Positions 1-7,366 of a DNA stretch of 17,417 bases are shown piece by piece. Origin of the DNA: Thermoprotei archaeon (GTDB lineage: Archaea; Thermoproteota; Thermoprotei_A; Sulfolobales; Fervidicoccaceae); contig JAEMPT010000134.1 of NCBI GenBank assembly GCA_022759165.1, forward strand, positions 1-17,417, read 5' to 3'. Every line of letters starts with the position of its first letter. Position 1 is the first letter of the stretch. Made by a program: the position numbers and the translations under genes. The notes beneath the pieces are model-generated. The model saw nothing but the letters and a program-made list of their open reading frames with translations. It did no database searches and was not told where the DNA came from.

Positions 1-1
1 A

Positions 2-1444
2 TCGACAGCGGTTTCAAGGAATGCGGATAGAGCAGTGGCATATGGCATACCTGGGGTATTCATACCGGACAATGCCCCGTTTGCCATGTTTGAGGCTTCA
101 AAGGAGGCGGTTGAAAGGGCACGCTCCGGCAAAGGACCAACTCTCATTGAAATAGAAACCTACAGGCTTTACGGGCACTTCGAGGGTGACCCCGAGATCT
201 ATAGGCCAAAGGAGGAGGTCGAAAAGCTGAGGGCTAATGACCCTATAATTAGGACGAAGAACGAGCTGATGAGGAGGGGGTGGCTGAGCGAAGAGCTCGA
301 CAAGAAGATCGCTGATGAGGCTAAGAAGGAGGTGGACGAAGCTATAAAGTTCGCCATTGAGAGTCCATATCCAAAGCCAGAAGAGGCCCTCGAGGACGTC
401 TTCGCCCCATCTTCCGTTCCTCCTGAGCCAGAGGTGAAGGGAAGCAGAAGGCTACCAATGTACTTAGCGATAAGCGAAGCCATTGCGCAGGAAATGGAGA
501 AGGATCCGACGATAATCGTGATGGGAGAGGATGTCGGCTTATATGGTGGGATCTTCGGGGCAACTTACGGGCTCTATAACAAGTTCGGCCCAGAGAGAGT
601 AATAGACACTCCCATTTCGGAGGCAGGCTTTTTCGGAGCAGCCTTAGGAGCAGCGATGAGCGGATTGAAACCTATAGTTGAACTGATGTTCGTTGACTTC
701 TTCGGTGTGGGATTCGATCAGATGTATAATCATATAGCGAAGAACCACTACATGAGCGGGGGAAGCGTTAAGGTTCCAGTGGTGATGCAAACAGCGATTG
801 GAGGAGGATACAGCGATGCAGCACAGCATTCGCAGGTTCTCTATGCTATTTTCTCCCATGTTCCAGGGATGAAGGTAGTCGTTCCCTCGAATTCTTTCGA
901 TGCAAAGGGACTGATGATAAGCTCGATAAGAGATGGCAACCCCATAATGTACATGTTCCATAAAGGACTCATGGGTCTCCCTTGGATGCCTTATCCGCAG
1001 AGCTCGGTCAACATCGTACCAGAGGAGCCTTATCAGGTTCCAATAGGGAAAGCCAAGGTCGTGAGGAGAGGGAGGCATGTTACCATAGTTGGCGCCGCCA
1101 TGACTGTTCACAGAGCTATTGAGGCAGCCGAGAAACTGGCTTCCGAAGGCATCGAAGCAGAGGTAATCGACCTCAGAACGCTGAAGCCGCTCGATAGGAA
1201 GACTGTTCTAGATAGCGTCAAGGACACAGGTCATCTCGTCGTGGTGGATGAGGATTACCTGAGCTATGGGCTCACAGGAGAGCTGGCGGCCGTCGCCGCG
1301 GAAGAAGCTCTCCCATACTTGAAGTCCTACACCAGGATAGCTGTCCCAGACGTTCCTATACCTTATAGCAGGCCTCTTGAGACGTTCGTTCTTCCATCAA
1401 CAGATAAGATAGTTGAGAGCGTTAAAAGATCCCTAGGAAAATAA
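2..1444 (+). CDS. Fused E1 alpha/beta subunit of a 2-oxoacid (pyruvate or acetoin) dehydrogenase, 5' partial
   Basis: TPP-dependent E1 of a 2-oxoacid or acetoin dehydrogenase complex, cytoplasmic. The frame is open from base 2, so the gene begins left of the window; the GTG at 35 is internal (it falls in NADRAVAYGIPGV, a normal E1 alpha stretch). About 140 visible residues are the C-terminal part of E1 alpha (GPTLIEIETYRLYGH, EDVFA). A short proline-rich linker (PSSVPPEPEV) follows, then a full E1 beta: MGEDVGLYGG, DTPISEAGF, a conserved His in AAQHSQ, PGMKVVVPS and a C-terminal transketolase-like domain (VIDLRTLKPLD). In most organisms alpha and beta are separate genes, so this is a fusion. 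Roughly 200-230 E1 alpha residues, including the TPP-binding GDG motif, should lie upstream. The next genes (lipoyl protein, AcoX-like) favour an acetoin-type or general 2-oxoacid complex. Substrate cannot be told from sequence. Confidence 0.93.
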   Translation, partial: STAVSRNADRAVAYGIPGVFIPDNAPFAMFEASKEAVERARSGKGPTLIEIETYRLYGHFEGDPEIYRPKEEVEKLRANDPIIRTKNELMRRGWLSEELDKKIADEAKKEVDEAIKFAIESPYPKPEEALEDVFAPSSVPPEPEVKGSRRLPMYLAISEAIAQEMEKDPTIIVMGEDVGLYGGIFGATYGLYNKFGPERVIDTPISEAGFFGAALGAAMSGLKPIVELMFVDFFGVGFDQMYNHIAKNHYMSGGSVKVPVVMQTAIGGGYSDAAQHSQVLYAIFSHVPGMKVVVPSNSFDAKGLMISSIRDGNPIMYMFHKGLMGLPWMPYPQSSVNIVPEEPYQVPIGKAKVVRRGRHVTIVGAAMTVHRAIEAAEKLASEGIEAEVIDLRTLKPLDRKTVLDSVKDTGHLVVVDEDYLSYGLTGELAAVAAEEALPYLKSYTRIAVPDVPIPYSRPLETFVLPSTDKIVESVKRSLGK

Positions 1445-1450
1445 TCTAAT

Positions 1451-1503
1451 ATATAATTTTTTTATAAACAACTTCCTTTATAAGAATGGAGGTGGTCTCA
1501 GAT
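1451..1503 (+). promoter_or_regulatory. Oligo-T tract plus box A and strong RBS ahead of the lipoyl gene
   Basis: A run of seven T (1457-1463) follows the E1 stop by 12 bases and runs into TTTATAAA (1461-1468). The T run could terminate E1 transcripts, as oligo-T does in archaea, and the TATA-like part could start a new transcript near 1490. GGAGGTG at 1488-1494 lies 9 bases before ATG 1504 and decides the lipoyl start. Which role dominates is inference. Confidence 0.4.
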
Positions 1504-1737
1504 ATGATAGTAAATGTTCCTAATAAGTGGGACGTTTCCAGGTATGGACCTGGCGTTGTGGCAGAGTGGTACAAAAAAGAGGGAGAGCCGGTTAAGAAGG
1601 GGGAGATCCTTTGCCTTATAATGGTTTCAAAGATACGCGTCGAGGTCGAATCTCCTGTTGACGGAAAGATCAAGAGAATTATAGCGCAGAAGGAGACAGA
1701 GATCAAGCCCGGAGATCCGTTGGTGGAAATAGAGTGA
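1504..1737 (+). CDS. Stand-alone lipoyl (biotinyl/lipoyl-type) carrier domain protein
   Basis: A 77-residue protein that is one lipoyl/biotinyl-type domain and nothing else. The barrel pattern is clear: GVVAEWYKKEGEPVKKGE, a hairpin with the acceptor lysine (MVSKI, K43), then SPVDGKI, then KPGDPLVEIE. In E2 proteins this domain precedes a subunit-binding domain and a catalytic acyltransferase domain; both are missing, because the frame stops right after the domain. The acceptor site is neither the biotin EAMKM nor the common lipoyl ETDKA, but the fused E1 next door makes lipoylation more likely. ATG 1504 is chosen over ATG 1486 because GGAGGTG (1488-1494) sits 9 bases before it and would be inside the gene otherwise. 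The TGA overlaps the GTG of the next gene, so the two are probably translationally coupled. Confidence 0.82.
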   Translation: MIVNVPNKWDVSRYGPGVVAEWYKKEGEPVKKGEILCLIMVSKIRVEVESPVDGKIKRIIAQKETEIKPGDPLVEIE

Positions 1738-2735
1738 ATGTATACAATACTGGCTCACAAGCTAGTCCGGTAGGAATAATAATAAATCCCGTCGCCGGCA
1801 CCGATTTGAGGAGGCTTACTTCTACAGCAGCCTTCATGGACAATAACATGAAGGTAAGGCTCACGAGGAGCGTCCTAGGTGGAATGGCTGGAATAGGTAT
1901 AAAGGAGTTCGCGATAATGCCTGACTACTTGGGAATATACAAGAACCTCATTGATGCGGTATCAAACGATGGTATAAGGGTAACTCCGATCGAAATGGAA
2001 GTAGAGGGTAATTCGAACGATACTAGAAAAGCCGTAGAAGAATTAAAGAAACTAGGCTCCCCACTCATCATATCGTTAGGAGGCGATGGAACGGTAAGAA
2101 TAATATCGGAATCATCCGGGGAAACTCCGATATTACCACTTTCCACAGGAACGAACAATACCGTCCCGTATTATATGGAGGGGACTGCGGCTGGACTTGC
2201 AGCAGGTTATTTCTTGAGGGGGCTGGTTAGTCCAGAGGAAGCCCTCATACGGCTTAAGAAGCTTGTTATAGAGATAAATGGCAGGCAGGAAGGAGTAGGG
2301 CTAGTGGAGGTTTCCGTTACAGACTATCCTTTCAGGGGGGCAGCTACGATAGACGTCTCGAGGGTGTTGGATAGCGTCATCGGTATAGCGGACCCCGCAG
2401 GCATAGGGCTCTCATCCGTTGGCGGAATGCTTAAAGCTCTCGGTCCTTCATCGAAATTTGCTTTAAGGGTGAAATTCGGCGGTGGCAAAAAGGTGAGGGC
2501 TGCCGTATACCCAGGAGTCGTTAAAGAAGTTAGCATCGGAAGCTTTGAGCTCGTTCCAGTGGGGAAAAAGATAGCGCTTTCTCCTGGGTTTTATGTTGAA
2601 GCTGACGGCGAAAGGCTGTTCCATATTTCTGAAGAAGACAGAGTATCTGTTCTCGTATCGGGTGAGGGACCCCTGCTTGTGAATGTGCAGAAGATACTCG
2701 GCCTAGTATCTGAGAGGGGCCTGGCCTCGCTTTGA
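1734..2735 (+). CDS. acoX: AcoX-type ATP-NAD kinase-like protein
   Basis: A 333-residue member of the ATP-NAD kinase-like family that includes AcoX, the protein of unknown role found in acetoin-catabolism operons. Visible motifs: VGIIINPVAG near the N-terminus (13-22), IMPDYLGI (61-68), the nucleotide-binding GGDGT (116-120) and STGTNNTVP (137-145), the last being typical of the AcoX branch rather than of true NAD kinases. The GTG start overlaps the preceding stop (GTGA) and has GGTGG 7 bases upstream. Neighbours match the known linkage of acoX to E1 alpha, E1 beta and lipoyl genes. No enzymatic role for AcoX is firmly established to my knowledge; a nucleotide- or cofactor-linked function is inference from the fold. 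Identity as AcoX-like is fairly sure, the symbol less so. Confidence 0.82.
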   Translation: MNVYNTGSQASPVGIIINPVAGTDLRRLTSTAAFMDNNMKVRLTRSVLGGMAGIGIKEFAIMPDYLGIYKNLIDAVSNDGIRVTPIEMEVEGNSNDTRKAVEELKKLGSPLIISLGGDGTVRIISESSGETPILPLSTGTNNTVPYYMEGTAAGLAAGYFLRGLVSPEEALIRLKKLVIEINGRQEGVGLVEVSVTDYPFRGAATIDVSRVLDSVIGIADPAGIGLSSVGGMLKALGPSSKFALRVKFGGGKKVRAAVYPGVVKEVSIGSFELVPVGKKIALSPGFYVEADGERLFHISEEDRVSVLVSGEGPLLVNVQKILGLVSERGLASL

Positions 2736-2839
2736 TGGTGAATATAAAAAATTCCTCGCTTTAGCCCTACCAAAAAGGGAGACTACCGAAAATCTATGCT
2801 TTTCAATCTATTCAATAAAAAACTGGGCTCGGGCAAAGC

Positions 2840-2964
2840 TTTTAAAGCTATAGAGTTCAGGTATGAGTTGAGGACATTCGAATAGCCTATGAGGCCTTAA
2901 CGTGCATCGGCCGAAGGCATGTTTTCGTCAAGAAACTTGTTTATGTGATGGAGTGAGAACGGCG
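2840..2964 (+). promoter_or_regulatory. Promoter and unusually long leader of the pyrH operon
   Basis: TTTTAAAG at 2840-2847 is a good archaeal box A and predicts a transcript start near 2870. The favoured start codon is 2965, giving a leader of about 95 bases where most promoters in this window leave 0-25. The leader holds GCCTT/AAGGC arms (2894-2898 and 2914-2918), a perfect 8-bp palindrome TCGGCCGA (2907-2914) and GTTTT/GAAAC arms (about 2921-2936). GGAGTGAG at 2950-2957 is the RBS. The rest of the 2736-2964 gap shows no gene. Structure is a paper prediction only. Confidence 0.4.
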
Positions 2965-3660
2965 ATGCAGAAGAGGATACCAATCGTCATAAAGATAAGT
3001 GGGAGCTTCATTCAGCCGGATAGACCCGAAATGGTAAAGAGATATGCCGAGCTATTGAAGGATATATGGAGCATGGGCTACAGGCCTATGGTTGTCGTGG
3101 GAGGAGGTAAGATGGCCAGACTTTATATAGAGAGCGCAAGGAGCCTCGGGGCAAGCGAGTCCATGCTCGACTTGCTAGGAATCGATGTGACCAGGCTTAA
3201 CGCGCACTTGCTTATTACAGCCCTTTCCGATATAGCTCTTCCCTACCCCCCAAGGAACGTAGACGAAATCCTTAACGCTAAGCAGGATCCCCTAGAGAGA
3301 ATAATGGTCATAGGAGGCCTCCAGCCAGGTCAATCGACTAACGCGGTTTCGGCGGTTGTGGCGGAGTTGGTCGGGGCAAATAAAATAATAAATGCAACTA
3401 AGGTCGAGGGAGTCTACGATAAGGACCCTAATTTGGATAAAAGCGCTAAGCTAATAAAAAAGATAACTACGCTCCAATTGAGGGAAATATTGGAGAGGCA
3501 GAGTGCCCTTGCCGGTAAATACGAGCTCCTTGATCCCCCAAGCCTGACTATAATAGAGAGGAGCAAGATACTAGTCCACGTGATCAGTGGAGAGGATCCG
3601 AGGAACGTGCTGAGAGTCCTCAATGGTGAGGAGATAGGATCTACTATCATACCTTTTTGA
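2965..3660 (+). CDS. pyrH: Uridylate (UMP) kinase, archaeal type
   Basis: Amino-acid-kinase-fold enzyme that phosphorylates UMP to UDP with ATP, in pyrimidine nucleotide synthesis. The 231-residue product matches archaeal PyrH in length. Motifs in order: VIKISGSF at the N-terminus, VVVGGGKMAR, LLGIDVTRLNAHLL, GGLQPGQSTNAVSA (compare GGTHPGHTTDAVAA in Pyrococcus PyrH) and KVEGVYDKDP, the typical TNVDGVY-type segment. ATG 2965 is chosen over the in-frame GTG 2902 because GGAGTGAG sits 7 bases upstream and the extra 21 residues are Cys-rich and unlike the family. The next gene follows closely, so it probably heads a three-gene operon with the DHPS-related protein and the alcohol dehydrogenase. 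Related kinases of the fold (acetylglutamate, aspartate, MfnE-type) fit less well. Confidence 0.88.
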   Translation: MQKRIPIVIKISGSFIQPDRPEMVKRYAELLKDIWSMGYRPMVVVGGGKMARLYIESARSLGASESMLDLLGIDVTRLNAHLLITALSDIALPYPPRNVDEILNAKQDPLERIMVIGGLQPGQSTNAVSAVVAELVGANKIINATKVEGVYDKDPNLDKSAKLIKKITTLQLREILERQSALAGKYELLDPPSLTIIERSKILVHVISGEDPRNVLRVLNGEEIGSTIIPF

Positions 3661-3677
3661 CCCTAGAGGTTTCCGAA

Positions 3678-5336
3678 ATGCGGGGTGAAGGGAAGAAAAT
3701 CAGAGTCGGGATTATCACGGGGAAGAAAGCTTACCCCATCATATCGGAGATATCGAGGAAGATCGAGGGCCGTGGGGTCATTGAAATAAACGTATTCCCC
3801 GTCAATGTTTCTGTCATTTCCTTGGCAACGACGGAAATTATCAGGCGCTTCATCGAGAGCGACCGAAGGTTAACTGAAGCACTGCGAAAGTGTGACGTCA
3901 TAATAATACCTGGCACAGTTAAGGGAGACGCTAAAACGATAGCAGAAGCAGTTGGTGCTCAAGTATACAAAGGAGGCATAAACCCCTCTACTTTACCGAA
4001 GATCCTGGAGGCATTGGCAGAAGGAATCCCGCTTTCTACCTTAGAGCCAGCTGAGTCGGTGCTCAAGCTGCATGAAGAAGGCTCCCTCATGAAGACTTTA
4101 GAAGAAGTATATGGACGCTATGAGAAAGCGTTCGAAATCGGTGGAATTGCCGTACCGCTTAGGGCTCCACCGATAATGATAGCTTCAGAGACCCCCGTTA
4201 CTCTTTCGCCTGGGTCGCTCGAGGAGCACGCGAGGATATTAGAAGAAAATGGTTCTGATATAGTAGTTGTAGGAATCCCGTTAGGAGAAAGCCTTGAGGA
4301 GAGCACGAAGAGGATCGCCGCAGTGGAGAGGGGGCTCAACGATGCTGTGCTGGGGGTCGATTCTGCGAATATGAAAGCCCTCATCGAGGGGGCAAAGAGA
4401 GGAGCTGAAGTCCTATTATCTCTTCATTTGGGTAATATGGAGGCCCTAAGAGAGGTTAAAGATAAAGCGTTCGTCGTTATACCAGGGGATCCTATGAAAG
4501 GTATAGTGCCAGGGGATGCCGAGGAATCCGCCTCTATGTTAGCCAAGGCGGTCGAATCTGCTCGGAAACTTGGGTTCGAGAAGATTATTGCGGACCCTAT
4601 ATTGAACCCCCCAGGCATAGGTCTCAGTGAATCATTGGCAGCCTATAGGCTTTCTGCCGCGAACTTAAAAGAGATTCCAATCTTCGCAGGGCTTTCCAAC
4701 GTGGTAGAATTGTTCGACGCCGACTCCCCGGGAATTGTCGCTCTCCTAGTTCAGGTGTTAGGTGAGATAGGTGTCAGCGTGATGCTGACATCGGAGGAGT
4801 CATGGAAGGCAAAGGGGATGACTTTCGAGGCCAGGATCGCTTCGCTAATGACCTCTTATTCATTGAAGGCGAATGCCCCCCCGCACAACTGCGGACTGGA
4901 TCTCCTTCTTCTTAAAGAGAAAGATCCCCCGCTGAGCTTCCAGCTGCCACCTGAAGCCCAGGTTGAGGAGATCAGCGAGGAGCCCAAGGCAGATTTAGAT
5001 AAAGACGTATACTTCACGATAGGCGTAGACGTTGAAAAAGGTAGAATAACCGTATGTGCACATTCCATGGATAAAAATTTACTGTGTTTGAGAGGGACAT
5101 CAGCGAGGGCGCTTTACAAGTCCATGCTACGGAGAATAAATAACATTTCTCAAGAGCATGCGGCCTACCTAGGGTACGAGCTATCACGAGCAGAGCTATC
5201 TCTGCTTCTGGGAAAATCCTATGTACAGGACGAGGATATAACCTTTGAAAATATTAAGAATAAAAAAGAATATGCATCGCAAGTCTACAAATCACTGAAA
5301 GAGATGATGAGACATGGCAGATCTCAAAACATTTAG
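3678..5336 (+). CDS. Dihydropteroate synthase-related protein (TIGR00284-like)
   Basis: A 552-residue protein resembling the archaeal DHPS-related family (TIGR00284; Orf20-like in methylotrophs). These are linked to methanopterin-type pterin cofactor synthesis, though the exact reaction is not settled to my knowledge. I see three parts: an N-terminal Rossmann-like region of about 150 residues (RVGIITGKKAYPI, VIIIPGTVKGD); a TIM-barrel DHPS-like region about 165-400 (PIMIASETP, VVVGIPLGES, VFVVIPGDPMKG-like stretch, IIADPILNPPGIG); and a C-terminal region about 445-550 resembling DUF4346 (IGVDVEKGRITVCAH, LGYELSRAELSLLLGKSYVQDED). ATG 3678 is preferred over a TTG at 3657 that overlaps the pyrH stop, because GAGGT lies about 8 bases upstream. 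It overlaps the alcohol dehydrogenase by 23 bases, so they are cotranscribed. No one-carbon enzyme is in view to fix its pathway. Confidence 0.75.
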   Translation: MRGEGKKIRVGIITGKKAYPIISEISRKIEGRGVIEINVFPVNVSVISLATTEIIRRFIESDRRLTEALRKCDVIIIPGTVKGDAKTIAEAVGAQVYKGGINPSTLPKILEALAEGIPLSTLEPAESVLKLHEEGSLMKTLEEVYGRYEKAFEIGGIAVPLRAPPIMIASETPVTLSPGSLEEHARILEENGSDIVVVGIPLGESLEESTKRIAAVERGLNDAVLGVDSANMKALIEGAKRGAEVLLSLHLGNMEALREVKDKAFVVIPGDPMKGIVPGDAEESASMLAKAVESARKLGFEKIIADPILNPPGIGLSESLAAYRLSAANLKEIPIFAGLSNVVELFDADSPGIVALLVQVLGEIGVSVMLTSEESWKAKGMTFEARIASLMTSYSLKANAPPHNCGLDLLLLKEKDPPLSFQLPPEAQVEEISEEPKADLDKDVYFTIGVDVEKGRITVCAHSMDKNLLCLRGTSARALYKSMLRRINNISQEHAAYLGYELSRAELSLLLGKSYVQDEDITFENIKNKKEYASQVYKSLKEMMRHGRSQNI

Positions 5337-6471
5337 GTTCGTTTACGGTGGTACCACATTATATTTCGGTCCAGAGGCTACGGAAAAGGCGAAGGATCAC
5401 CTAGTTGGAAAAAAGAGAAGCCTGATAGTGACGGGCAAAAGGTCAGCAAAGGACAGCGGCGCTCTAGACGATGTTCTCAAAGTTCTCGACGAACTCTCCA
5501 TCGAGAGGAAAATCTACGATAAGGTCAGGTTCAACCCCACCGTCGAGATCGTTGAGGAAATAGTCGAGGAGCTCAACAGCTTCGGAGCAGACTCAATCAT
5601 AGCTATAGGTGGAGGCAGCGTTATAGATTCAGCAAAGCTAGCAGCTACTGCTTTTGCTGAGGGGAGAAAGCCAGAGGAATATCTCAGGTGGATAGCGAGG
5701 GCTTCCAAGCACTTGTTCTTGGTTGCAGTTAACCTGACACATGGCACGGGTACAGAGGTCGATAGGTACGCTGTCGCCACTATAACGAGAACGAAGGAGA
5801 AACTGGGGACGGCTGTCGCTTATCCCGACGTCTCAATCGATAACCCCAAATACATGCTCACTCTATCCAAGAGTCAAACGATGTTCACCTCCTTAGACGC
5901 GCTTTACCATTCTTTGGAGTCCGCCGTTAATCCAGCATCGAACGTGATGGTAAGAGATCTTTCCAGAGTGGCAACGGAGAAGATCAGGGAGCATTTGAAA
6001 TCGGCAATCGAAAGGCCAAGGGACATTGAAACGAGGTATATGCTTCTTTACGCCAGTATGGTAGCGGGGATCGCCATCGATATGGCGGGTACAAGCATAA
6101 TACATGGACTAGAGCACGGACTAAGCGGTGTTGTTCCAGAGCTGGAGCATGGGGCAGGATTAGCTATTATAGGTCCAGAGTTCATCAAGCTCCTCTACAG
6201 CGTTAGACCCACGGAGACCTGGGAAGTAATGAGGGCTCTAGACCCTTCCCTAAGACCTTCCCCCGATGACTACGAGAAGGCCGGTGAGGCGCTCAGGAGG
6301 TTCCAGGAATCCGTGGGCTTCAACCTGAGGCTCTCAGACTACGGTTTCAACGAGCAGAAGATTAGAGAAGCGGTTGAGGTTTCATGGCCCCTCTACGACA
6401 GCAGGCGCTTCCCCGGTCTGCCTGAGATGAGCAAAGAGGACGTCGTGTCAATTTTGAGGAAACTTCTCTAA
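5314..6471 (+). CDS. Iron-containing (group III) alcohol dehydrogenase
   Basis: NAD(P)-dependent metal alcohol dehydrogenase of the Fe-ADH family, 385 residues, the usual length. The nucleotide-binding motif GGGSVIDSAK is at 99-108, and the family motif THGTGTEVD at 142-150. Metal ligands by comparison with FucO are D195, H199 (SLDALYHSLE), H264 and H279, with H268 also conserved (IIHGLEHGLSG, LEHGAG). All are present, with one extra residue between H264 and H279 compared with FucO. ATG 5314 lies inside the end of the upstream gene with a GATGAG sequence just before it, so expression is probably coupled. Substrate could be a primary alcohol, aldehyde, diol or glycerol-type polyol; sequence does not say. 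Its linkage to a pterin-related gene is unexplained. Confidence 0.9.
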   Translation: MADLKTFRFVYGGTTLYFGPEATEKAKDHLVGKKRSLIVTGKRSAKDSGALDDVLKVLDELSIERKIYDKVRFNPTVEIVEEIVEELNSFGADSIIAIGGGSVIDSAKLAATAFAEGRKPEEYLRWIARASKHLFLVAVNLTHGTGTEVDRYAVATITRTKEKLGTAVAYPDVSIDNPKYMLTLSKSQTMFTSLDALYHSLESAVNPASNVMVRDLSRVATEKIREHLKSAIERPRDIETRYMLLYASMVAGIAIDMAGTSIIHGLEHGLSGVVPELEHGAGLAIIGPEFIKLLYSVRPTETWEVMRALDPSLRPSPDDYEKAGEALRRFQESVGFNLRLSDYGFNEQKIREAVEVSWPLYDSRRFPGLPEMSKEDVVSILRKLL

Positions 6472-6475
6472 GCTC

Positions 6476-6484
6476 TTTTTTAAT
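6476..6484 (+). promoter_or_regulatory. T-rich box A/terminator between the alcohol dehydrogenase and mobA-like genes
   Basis: TTTTTTAAT begins 5 bases after the alcohol dehydrogenase stop. It can act as an oligo-T terminator and, read as a box A, predicts a transcript start at about 6506, exactly the second in-frame ATG of the next gene. That would make the mobA-like mRNA leaderless. Confidence 0.35.
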
Positions 6485-6493
6485 TCACCGGGG

Positions 6494-7366
6494 ATGCTCT
6501 TCAGCATGGAACTGGAGGAGATGGATGCCGTAATATTGGCCGGGGGACGAGGAAGAAGGTTCAGGGAGAAGGGAGGAAGAGATAAGCTCTACGTGGAAAT
6601 CGATGGAAAGCCAGCCATCTTGAAACTCATTGAGTCACTGGAAGGCAAATTCTCCAGGATCATAGTAACGGCGAAGAAGAGCAGAGTAGAGGAGCTCGAA
6701 GATCTTCTCTCGGGCAAAGAGAACGTTTTGATCGTTCCCGACGAGGTCGAAGAGTACACGCCCCTGGCTGGGATGTTGGCTGGGGCTAAGGCATCAGAGT
6801 CCGAATTCCTTTTCATAGTCTCTGCAGATACACCTTTCGTTGGACCGGAGCTGCCAGTTGGGATCTTGGCAATTAACCAAGAGAACATCGCCTCACTACC
6901 CGAAGCGAGTCTACCGCTGTGGCCTGATGGGAGAGTCGAACCGCTGCTTTCAATTTATTCTAAGAACGGATTGCTTAGGTTCGAAAAGGCTCTAAATATA
7001 AAGCCTATGAGGGCAACTGACCCAGCGAGGAGCTGCTTTTCCATCAGTTTAGTCCCGATCGTCTCTCTTCTTAAGAAAGGCGTCAGTCCGAGGGAGTTCT
7101 TGAACATAAACGAGCCCTCAGACCTATCGAGCGAGATAGTCCTTCCATTGGAAAGCATGACGGAATCGCCCAAGATGCTTAAGCGCGAAGAGGATCATCC
7201 TTACTGGAGCGCAATAGAGCAACTGGAGGAAGGAAACAGGCCGATGGCCGCTGCTCTTTTCGCTGAGGAGGCGCTGGAGCTCTCCTTAGCTTCAAAAATT
7301 TTAGCCCTCCACGCCCTCCTCGATTCAGCTCTCTATGCGCGGGAGCTGTTTCACTCTAATGCATGA
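6494..7366 (+). CDS. mobA: MobA-like molybdenum cofactor guanylyltransferase with C-terminal helical extension
   Basis: Nucleotidyltransferase that in this family joins GMP to molybdopterin to make the guanine dinucleotide form of the molybdenum (or tungsten) cofactor. Visible: the N-terminal LAGGRGRRF (15-23) with D30-K31, the PLAGML loop (90-95), the metal-binding ADTPFV (111-116), EPLLSIYSK (139-147) and NINEPSDL (204-211), which normally ends MobA. Residues about 215-290 are extra: a predicted helical tail rich in Ala, Leu and Glu (PYWSAIEQLEEGN, LFAEEALELS) that ordinary MobA of about 190-200 residues lacks. Starts at 6494, 6506 or 6521 are possible; 6506 would be leaderless. The 3' end overlaps the convergent permease gene by 11 bases. 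Another nucleotidyltransferase of the same fold cannot be excluded. Confidence 0.75.
   Translation: MLFSMELEEMDAVILAGGRGRRFREKGGRDKLYVEIDGKPAILKLIESLEGKFSRIIVTAKKSRVEELEDLLSGKENVLIVPDEVEEYTPLAGMLAGAKASESEFLFIVSADTPFVGPELPVGILAINQENIASLPEASLPLWPDGRVEPLLSIYSKNGLLRFEKALNIKPMRATDPARSCFSISLVPIVSLLKKGVSPREFLNINEPSDLSSEIVLPLESMTESPKMLKREEDHPYWSAIEQLEEGNRPMAAALFAEEALELSLASKILALHALLDSALYARELFHSNA

Noticed and set aside
644..1111. A 155-residue open frame on the minus strand inside the E1 gene
   Set aside because: It lies wholly opposite a well-conserved E1 beta domain; composition (His- and Asn-rich, no recognisable domain) looks like an antisense shadow.
2765..2780. Hairpin terminator after the acoX-like gene (CCCT/AGGG arms)
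   Set aside because: Only four pairs and no following T run; too weak to call.
2861..2957. C/D-box or H/ACA small RNA in the leader of pyrH
   Set aside because: Only loose matches to a C box (GTGATGG) and no convincing D box or ACA with proper spacing on either strand.
2902..2964. N-terminal extension of UMP kinase from GTG 2902
   Set aside because: The extra residues are Cys-rich and unlike PyrH, and the RBS at 2950-2957 serves ATG 2965.
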